A stretch of 64,000 nt of DNA, from NCBI RefSeq assembly GCF_947179165.1, contig NC_077245.1, positions 50,969,286 through 51,033,285 of the forward strand, given 5' to 3'. Below are positions 56,530 to 64,000 of this stretch, piece after piece. Under the pieces are notes generated by a model that did no database searches, was not told the origin of the DNA, and saw nothing but the letters and a program-made list of their open reading frames with translations. This DNA comes from Solanum dulcamara (taxonomy: Eukaryota > Streptophyta > Magnoliopsida > Solanales > Solanaceae). A program made the translations under genes and the position numbers. The stretch's first letter is position 1, and each line of letters begins with the position of its first letter.

Positions 56530-58835
56530 TGTAACACCCCAAAATATTCCATCATAGATTAGTCCTGAAGAGCATAGAGAAAGGTTGAGTTTCTACCTTA
56601 GATGAGTGTCCATGAGTGCCACCTATAGCTCATAGACAGTTCTACAGAATGTAGAAGGGCCTCATGGATCCCTCAATGCCTTAGTGAAATTTGAGTGATT
56701 GAGACCTTTTCTATAGATTGCTTTTAAGGCCCTTAGAAGTGCCTACAGACTATAAGAAGTGCCTGTAGAAGTAACATTGAGACCCAAACTCAAGACCATT
56801 TCATGAGCTAGTCCTACAACCCATAGGAGGTACTTGTAGACCCAATTTCACATTCCAATAGCTACTAGAATTTGTACCAAGTTTCACGATCAGGTCTATA
56901 ATCCGTAGAAGGGTTTGTAGACCCTAACTCTTAATATACACCAACATTTCTGTGAACAACTTATATGACCCATCACAGGGTCTATAACCTATAGAAGGGT
57001 TCGTAGACCCCATCTTGGCAACTTCTAGTGAAGTCCAATTGTTTTACCTCATTTGTACGAAGGGTCCTCTACGGCATGTAGAGAGTTCTACAGTCCATAG
57101 AATGATCCATAGACGACCCAAGTCAATTTTGAAGGGTAGTTTGGTCTTTTCCCATCCTTTTTAAACTAAGTCTGTAGGAATAATTTGAGTTCCTTATTAG
57201 TACCCAACATGATTTTTCCCTTATTAACTACTAGAATATTTAGAGCAAGGATTGAAGAGGAGAAAGAGCTAGCGTTCGAGTGTTCTAATCAAGTTCTTCG
57301 AGTTTCGCCAAGGACATCATTCTTTCAGGTATATAAGTCTAATCATAGCATTGGATTGAGTTCTTCCTCACACCCTATATCTCAATACCTTAATTAAAGA
57401 GTTTATGCATGAGTTTCAATCATGTATATTGAGTTTTCGAGTTAGTTATGTTATCTTTCATTGAGTTCTCTGCGTATTTGATATTATTGCAATTATTTCT
57501 GTACTTCTAGTTATTGAATTACAGTTCATGTTTACATTCACGTGAACCTTAGTTGAGTATCTATAATTGTTTTTACCATGTATTATTTTGAGTTGAACAA
57601 TGTTGTAATTTCATGTCTTATTTAAGAAAGGAATTTTGACCATATTATATTACTTGAGTTTGTTAACTCTTTAATTCACTAATTTTAAACACAGTCCATA
57701 TCATGTCTAAATGATATAAAGTAATTATGTATTTAATTATCATGAGTCTGAGTTGAGAAACCAAAACCTATATTTTATGCATTACTGTGATTGAGAAGTA
57801 TAACAAATTTTAAAGAGAATATAGTGAATTTGAGAAGAGTTGAGTTAAACTGAGTAAAGTCCAATGAGACTAAATGAGATATTATTTTGATTATTTTCAC
57901 TCACATGAGTATATGAGCATTATTGCATGATTTTGGGAGTAGTAATGAGCACTGATTTGGGTAAGAGTTTAGATAACTCAAACCCCATAAACTGTGTAGC
58001 CAACGTAAAATAAGATTGTGTCGTTGATTTAGTAAACTCCTCACTTCAGTTCCTGATGCAGACTTTATATGGCCATGAGATGCGTTTACGTTCTCCGGCA
58101 AGGTATTAGTCAGCTCTAGCAATGAGAGTAGTTCATTGTATCATTACGAGGCTTATAGTATTGGTTATAGGTTCGAGAAACTCCCCCAAAAGAGAAAATA
58201 TTACTTTTATACTGAGTTGTATTTACTCATTATATTTTGTAAAGAACTTACTTATTTTCACATTTGCATGCTTTATTCAAGTTGAGTTATTTCAATATTC
58301 ATTTCAGTTGAGTATTCAGTGAGTTATTTTCCTTCAGCTATTTTACATACCGTACATTCCATGTACTCTTGTATTTCAGTATTGCATCAATTTATGCTGC
58401 AAATATGGGTCTTAGAGATCCTCAACAGGTGCACCGTTAAAGATCACTTCCATTCAACCTTTGGTGATACCTTCTTGCTTTCTAAGGAACTCCTTTTAGT
58501 TTCATTTCATCTTTATTCATTTGTTCTTTTGAGGTTGTTGTGGGCCTGTCCCGTTACCTATCCTATGAGTTATAGAGGCTTTATAGAAAGAGATAGAGTT
58601 GAGTCAGTTAAACTTTTTAGAATTTTTTTAAACAATATTTCATTATATATTCATAGACTTATTTTTGAGATGCATGATTTTACTTGTAATGCATTTTAAA
58701 TGATCACCCTTATGATTTTATTTCTATTCAATTAAGTCTTCCACTGAGTAGTTAGCTAGGACAAGAGTTTGCTTGTGAACTAGAAATGGTTTTTGAGTGC
58801 CGGTAATACATAGGGTGTAGACTTGGAGCATGACA
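56530..58835 (+). mobile_element. LTR-D, 2,306-bp solo LTR inside the transposon ORF
   Basis: Starts TGTAACACCCCAAAATATTC and ends GACTTGGAGCATGACA. Flanks CTTCT (56,525-56,529) and CTTCC (58,836-58,840) agree at four of five bases, an aged target duplication. The first 600 bp hold many short inverted motifs of the form CTATAGAAGGGTTCGTAGACC (quoted as type; units at about 56.62, 56.75, 56.82, 56.91, 56.99 and 57.08 kb). Frames 57,185-58,699 carry no recognised domain. Confidence 0.78.
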
Positions 58836-59868
58836 CTTCCCTACCATTTCCCTGATTAGTGACAAGCCTATGTAAAGCAATAAAGGTATAAATATTAGCT
58901 GAAGTTGATAAAGATACGGTATTCACCAAGAAGTTTGACATTGAAAAGATCATAGATGAGTCGATACTTTCGATGCGGGTCCATAAGCTAGTGCCACAAG
59001 TGTTTTTCCTAGGTACACAGGTAGAAGAAAAGGTTGGAGAATGTCCTATGACATTAATTGGTACTACTATATTGATTCACACATGCTCTACATAAGAATT
59101 AATATGGGGGACAGGGTTTGGAGTCTACTGAGTCTATATCAGCATTGCCATATCTCTCTTCATATGCCTTTACACCAGCACTGTTCATAAGGTTGGTTGA
59201 GAGAGAAGATTTTCATTAGAAGTAGATGAAGTTATCTTTTGAGTAGTTAGGGTCATCTCAAAGTCATTGGTGTCGTATAAGAAATTGTATGGATGGATGG
59301 ATGATATAGAGGATCGGGTGAATGATCGACTGCAAGAGCTGACATTTCTAGATTTGGTGAGGTTTGTGGATGATCTTATCCAAGATTAGGTTGATATCAT
59401 TCAGTTGTGTGAGAGATCAGTAGAGGTATTCCTGATTTCAAATACTAAGAAATCAAAGGGATGGAAGCCATTTATTGATTTATTGAGTATGCTCCCTTAA
59501 GCCTCAGGCAAGTGCCCATGTAACGAAGATGAAGAAAGAAAGAAGTCGATAAGGAGAAGGCATAGGCAGAGAGATAGAGAGCAGGAGAACTTGAGGAAGC
59601 TTTGAAAAGGTTGTGTCTTGAGGAAGAATTGAGACTAGATGACTTGTGGGCTCAGGAGAGCGGAGCTTCTTCTAGTTCATTACAAGATAAGTTAGACTCA
59701 ATTACTGGGTTTAACATTTCCACAAAGTCACAAACTCCTATTACTCCACCACTAGTTGTAGAGGTCTCTATTGTGGCAGCATTAAGCGTGCCAGTCATCA
59801 CCATTACCACTGTTGAGGTTATTAGGATGACTGATGCCCCTGCGCTAGTGCTAGACTCTGAAGCCTAA
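58836..59868 (+). pseudogene. Putative plant transposon protein relic, C-terminal part
   Basis: It begins with a degraded LPYHFPD segment, the position where the family has a TTLPFPCLI-like motif followed by LCR-A-VP. From 59,520 it is rich in Lys/Arg/Glu (KEEKRK-type repeats), then opens into 59,602-59,868 (88 codons: KRLCLEEELRLDDLWAQESG, then a Thr/Val/Pro-rich tail ending DSEA). A basic-acidic coiled stretch followed by a low-complexity tail fits the C-terminal end of this family. Several stops lie in 58,840-59,500. Confidence 0.6.
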
Positions 59869-61242
59869 GGCTTCACCAGTATACCCTACTCCCAGTGCTT
59901 TATTTTATTTTTATTTCATTGAGGACAATGTATTTATTTTTAATTAGGGTACTTATAAGTCTGTCCTACCACCTGAGATTTTTATTATCGTGTTTCTTTT
60001 CCCTCAGGTATATTATCTAGCAGAAACAACATGTTTAGAACATTTGTAATGTGATTGTGTAAAAATGTGTTGTGAAGTTGTGTCTGTATTTATAAAAGAA
60101 AAAAGAAAAAAAATGTTTGCAACATATAATAGTGAAAATTTTGTATATTATTTGTGGTATGAAGATATCTTTAATTACATTGACGATTGAGGATCTCATC
60201 ATGACATTGATGAATATGAATGAAACAGTTGTGCCTAAACTATATGTATAAATTTGACAGTTAGGAGTTTATAGTGCAAATTTATTTCATGTGGATGTGA
60301 GCCTTTGTATCACTCATGCTTTGAGTAAGTGTCTAGAACTTACCTGATTTATTTTGTACTGGCTAAAAGACAGTAGGTTAGGAAAGAAACATAGGCCTTT
60401 TTGAATTTAGCCCATTAGCCTATAAGACTAACCAAAATAATTAAATAATCATTTTATCCCTGATTCTGAGCCTAAATAAACGACTTTTATTGTTCGATTG
60501 TTCACCTTTCATGTATAACTTGAAAATGATACCTTGCCCTGATCCCTTCTTAAACATCGCGTACCTCAACTCCAGGAAAAATGCCTAAGTTGAGGGGGCT
60601 ACAAAAGTATGAGGAAAATTAAAATAGGGTATGAAAAGAACAGTTAGCAATAAAAAGGAAAATATGGGTGTGGCATGTGAATATAAGTTGAATATTTATA
60701 TTTTTTTAAAATTTGAAAAAAATAGGAAGTCACGTCCAAAATAACAGGAGGAATAGAGCTTAAGGAAGGAAAAGGGCTAGAAATAAAAGCAAGTCAAGGA
60801 GGGCGTAGTCACTATTTCCAAAATGTATCCAACCAGTCTTCGAGCCTATATTACAAGTCAAGAAATTCCTATAATGATTCTAGTCTAACTGTCTGTAAAG
60901 TTGATGCAACGATAATAAGGGCAAGAGTGAGTATTTTTTATTGTCCCTCATAAACTAATCTTGATTTGTGAGCGTTACGGACTTTTTTGTGGTGAGGGAA
61001 TTAGAATTGCACTATTGATCTCTTATTGTTTAGAAAATTGCTAATGGATTATGCCAACTTGTTTGTTGATATCCTGATGTCATACCCAAACCATTTTGAG
61101 CTTATGTATTGACTGATAGATATGTGCATATGCATTGATAAGGTGTTGTTCAATAATTGATGTGGGTATTTGTCGTTCTTGCATCTATAAGTAAAGTGTA
61201 TGTGTTGCTTTAGGACAAGCAAATATTCGAAGTTAAGGGCAC
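59869..61242 (+). mobile_element. 3' untranslated region of the Athila-like relic
   Basis: No open frame of note. It contains AAGTTGAGGGGGCTAC near 60.59 kb and TTTAGGACAAGCAAATATTC near 61.21 kb. The latter is a conserved phrase just upstream of the PPT and 3' LTR in Athila-like elements as I recall them. A degenerate purine tract GAAGTTAAGGGCAC (61,229-61,242) precedes the LTR start. Confidence 0.55.
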
Positions 61243-62630
61243 TGATATGTTGGAATTAGATGGCACATATGACGCTTTAAACTATGAATAAATACTAGTT
61301 CTTAAGCAATGGCAATATTGTTTAATTGCTCTTCTATTTTTTAAAACAGAAAATTATAAAATGGAAAGGAAGCAAAATGGAGCTAAGTATAGATGAGAGC
61401 CACTTGTGACAGAGCCCAAACAGACCATCACATGCCCAACGAACCATTAGCTCTACTATTAAGAGGAAACAGAATCTTCATAAACCTAAAGGTTCAATGA
61501 TGGTCTACTTGACAAACCATTTCACCTGTGACAGTTCGTCAGGCCAACCATAACAAAAGGGTGCCCAAGCTCAGTCACTAATAAGAATGGTGGTTAGGGT
61601 GACTGACTGTTACACTTGTAACTGGATAGTTAGATGAGGCGTCATACGAGTATCGGAAAGTCATCTTTTACGCTTTAAATTTTAATTTTTTTGAGACAAT
61701 AAATGGCATTTTTAGGAATTATTTTATTGTCATCACTATGAGCGAAGAACGCAATGACAGTGTATGCTACTGTTGAGGTTTATACAGAGATTAACAGGGT
61801 TTTTGAAATCAAAACTTTGGCTGATTGTCTTCAATTATGTAAGTTTATTCTTATTCAATAAATGCAATTTCTTAGCTTGTTTCAATTATCATAAATGGAA
61901 ATTTCTTAGCTTGTTTCAATTATTATAAATGGCTAAACCTCAACTAAGGATTGTGGGATCCATAAATTTGATAAAATTTAATGTGATTTACAGAAGAAAA
62001 ACCTATTGTGTAAACATATGCACAGTTACTTCTATCATTTTAATCGATTTCTAATGGTTGCAAACATTATAACTTGTCTTAGGCTTAACTCGTTTGAGTA
62101 AAAGGGTATAAAACTAAATAAAAGAAATAACAACGAAGATTCATAAGTCCTAAAACTTGTCTAATGATTGATGTTGTAGCAAGATTAAGAAACACAAAGT
62201 GAATGTCAGTTTACTTAAGGTTAGCATTTTTAGTTCGAGAGAATAAAAGTGATACTCATTTAATTTGGTTGAGAAACAATCAAGTGAATCATAATATTTG
62301 ACAAAGTTGTATACTAGCATTACAAGGTTAAATTTCGTGATTGCCCAAAATGAAATATAAAGTCTTGGTGAACACAATCCTAATTACTCGCTTTATTAAT
62401 TTCATAATTTTAATCAAAATTGTTGAGGTTACTCTTCACAAACTGACATCGAAAGAATCAAATCCCCCAAACTCTCCTTTTTTTAAAAAATAATTGACTA
62501 AAAGTTAAATAATTTTTACACGGTAGTTCCTTCCTCATTCCTATGGGATTTGATCCCGACCTTATTGGATTCTATATTTTTCAATGTTCGCATTATATTT
62601 CTTAATTATAGGTGCAATTTGGGTGTATCA
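61243..62630 (+). mobile_element. LTR-E, Athila-like 3' LTR (1,388 bp)
   Basis: Starts TGATATGTTGGAATTAG after the degenerate PPT and ends with the phrase CCTATGGGATTTGATCCCGA ... GGTGCAATTTGGGTGTATCA, characteristic of Athila-like LTR ends. 61.39-61.66 kb matches phrases in the remnant at 55.33-55.55 kb. A tandem duplication of about 45 bp (AATTTCTTAGCTTGTTTCAA twice, at 61,868 and 61,901) is visible. No coding region; 62,150-62,377 (minus) and 62,584-62,775 are fortuitous frames. Confidence 0.6.
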
Positions 62631-63058
62631 ATATTACACTGGTAGCGTAGTTATCAAGGAAGGGTTGATTCAGGGTCAAATATGGCACCAGATGCCATTT
62701 GCATCCCTAAGTTGGGGTGTAATAGAACAATTGTTTATTTATTCATTTATTCAATTCAATAATGTGTTACATTAAATAAATTATTATTTTATTTATGTGT
62801 TCTCAACTTATATAGTGGATAATTTGATGTATAGAGTTTAAGCTTATAAAAAGAAGATTAAATTGTTGGTTCTTATGAGTTAGAAGTTATAGTACACAAT
62901 CATGGATAAAAATTTTGACAAATCATCATAATGGTTATAGCGCGAGATTCAAGGTAGTTTATCTTGATTACGAAAAATGGTATAGTTCTAACTTATAGTG
63001 CTAGTGCATTTTGTATGTATAGAACATAATTTTATAGAAATAGATGTTTTAAACTGAC

Positions 63059-63064
<6 letters not shown>
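62631..63064. other. A+T-rich DNA without recognised features
   Basis: Beyond the LTR-E end I see no coding or retroelement signature. Immediately after the LTR, TGGTAGCGTAGTTATCAAGG bears only weak resemblance to the TGGCGCCGTTGCC-type PBS of Athila-like elements. Confidence 0.35.

Positions 63065-63110
<46 letters not shown>
63065..63110. repeat. (AT)23 microsatellite
   Basis: Uninterrupted AT dinucleotides, about 23 units, in A+T-rich sequence outside the retroelement cluster. Confidence 0.95.
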
Positions 63111-63114
<4 letters not shown>

Positions 63115-64000
63115 TTAGTTGATTATTATGACACATGTAATAAGTTAAACAATGTTTTAAAGAAAATTAATTATTAAATTTAATTCATAGCAATTTAATG
63201 TATTGATTCGTATATGTAATCTTAATATGAGGAATTACCTTAGAGTTTAATAAAAAAATTGAAATATAAATGGAGTGCAATTATAAATTTTTAGTAAAAT
63301 GAATTATAATTTATCATGTTAAGAATAATTTAGATTATTTTTTTATTTTTTTATAATATAATAGTGAGCCTCAGTAATTAATTTGATGGTACCTACACTG
63401 CAGAAGACTGTAGAACTAGAGTCGAACTTGCTTGAAGATATATGCTCACATGTCAAAAGGTATTTCTTGACTCAAATTTCATCATGTTTTGTATGTTTTA
63501 CATGTATGTGTTTGTTGTCTATGATTCATGTAAACTGTATATTTTTGGAATGCTTTCGTTGTGTGGTATTTTCCAATAGTAAGATGGTTTGGATTCCCTC
63601 TATCCTTAACTAGAGGTCTCTCATTTGAACCCTTAGAAATAAAAAAATCATATATTAGGATCTCATTCTAATAAATGGACCTTGAAATGCACAAATCTAA
63701 TTTAACATGCCCATTACAAGTACTTTATCGAATTGGCTCCTCGAGTGTGTTTGTCTAGAGATGACCAATATTCATGATATAATCTCTTGAGTGTCAAAAA
63801 CACTCCAAAACTATCTGTTTTTTTTGAGTTTCGTACATAAACTATCACTTATTAGTTTGAGAAGCACACATCAGTGGTTTGTGTAATACAATGTCTCTAC
63901 TCTCTCAAAACCTTGTCACATAGCATTCCCCATGGATAAAATATTTCACCTTGAAAAAAATAAAATAAACTATTAATATTAGTAAAGTCAAAGACTAATG
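63111..64000. other. A+T-rich, possibly non-transposon DNA
   Basis: No retroelement domain or LTR edge was recognised. The only possible genic signal is a short exon-like segment at 63,404-63,459. The sequence is cut by the end of the window. Confidence 0.35.
63404..63459 (+). CDS. Tentative internal exon of an unidentified gene
   Basis: A 56-bp segment lies between ACTGCAG (acceptor-like) and AG|GTATTT (good donor match) and encodes KTVELESNLLEDICSHVKR without a stop, with hydrophilic helical composition unlike the surrounding A+T-rich DNA. I do not recognise the protein. The open frame around it runs 63,383-63,613, but the part after the donor (FLTQISSCFVCF...) looks intronic. It could be chance; no neighbouring exon was found in the window. 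Confidence 0.18.

Noticed and set aside
58319..58699. 126-codon plus-strand ORF as a host gene
   Set aside because: It lies inside solo LTR-D, is rich in Phe/Leu/Ser from a pyrimidine-rich region and has no recognisable motif.
62630..62660. Athila-type primer-binding site after LTR-E, which would make it a 5' LTR
   Set aside because: The match to TGGCGCCGTTGCCGG is too weak, and no internal region follows; the upstream PPT-like and 3'-UTR sequence favours a 3' LTR.
63065..63110. AT run as an origin or matrix attachment site
   Set aside because: A simple microsatellite explains it; nothing else supports an origin.

Overview
This window is plant nuclear DNA, most likely from a Solanaceae genome (tomato, potato, pepper or a relative). 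I infer this from the A+T-rich composition, the absence of bacterial-style genes, and dense layers of Ty3/gypsy LTR retrotransposons whose LTR ends, gag and pol look like families I know from Solanaceae. I see no intact protein-coding gene. Every recognisable coding stretch is a decayed retroelement gene, apart from one very tentative host exon near 63.4 kb.

LTR families are labelled locally. LTR-A: about 1.85 kb, starts TGTAAG; belongs to chromodomain-bearing Ty3/gypsy elements. LTR-B: 2.9-3.6 kb, starts TGTTACACCCC and ends GTCGTGACA; about ten full or partial copies, on both strands. LTR-C: 1.8 kb, beside a gag relic. LTR-D: 2.3 kb solo LTR. LTR-E: 1.4 kb, Athila-like. LTR-F: 434 bp solo LTR.

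Layout. 1-0.86 kb: minus-strand gypsy pol relic. 0.86-5.65 kb: deleted minus-strand LTR-B element. 5.65-8.77 kb: minus-strand gag relic plus LTR-C, which is inserted in the 5' LTR of the next element. 8.77-15.86 kb: the best-preserved element, plus strand, with PBS, gag, protease, RT, RNase H, integrase, chromodomain, PPT and 3' LTR, all broken by stops. 16.3-22.76 kb: minus-strand pol relic split by a solo LTR-A (TSD CACTA), which itself holds a solo LTR-B. 22.76-27.13 kb: LTR-B copies on the minus strand meeting one on the plus strand, head to head. 27.13-32.49 kb: non-autonomous LTR-B element with a 5S rRNA-derived sequence inside. 32.5-34.4 kb: gag relic and LTR piece. 34.98-39.13 kb: rearranged minus-strand LTR-A element. 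39.13-49.17 kb: minus-strand LTR-B element with heavily decayed integrase/chromodomain. 50.3-53.3 kb: plus-strand pol relic and LTR-A end carrying LTR-F. 53.3-55.3 kb: another LTR-A-like stretch. 55.3-62.6 kb: Athila-like relic whose only ORF resembles the 'putative plant transposon protein' family and is split by solo LTR-D. 62.6-64 kb: A+T-rich DNA with an (AT)n microsatellite.

The most unusual point is the 5S rRNA-like stretch at 28,036-28,145. It keeps much of the internal Pol III promoter and lies between PBS and PPT of an LTR element, whereas the known 5S-carrying Cassandra elements have it in the LTR. Identities and similarities quoted here were judged by eye against remembered families; no database search was possible.
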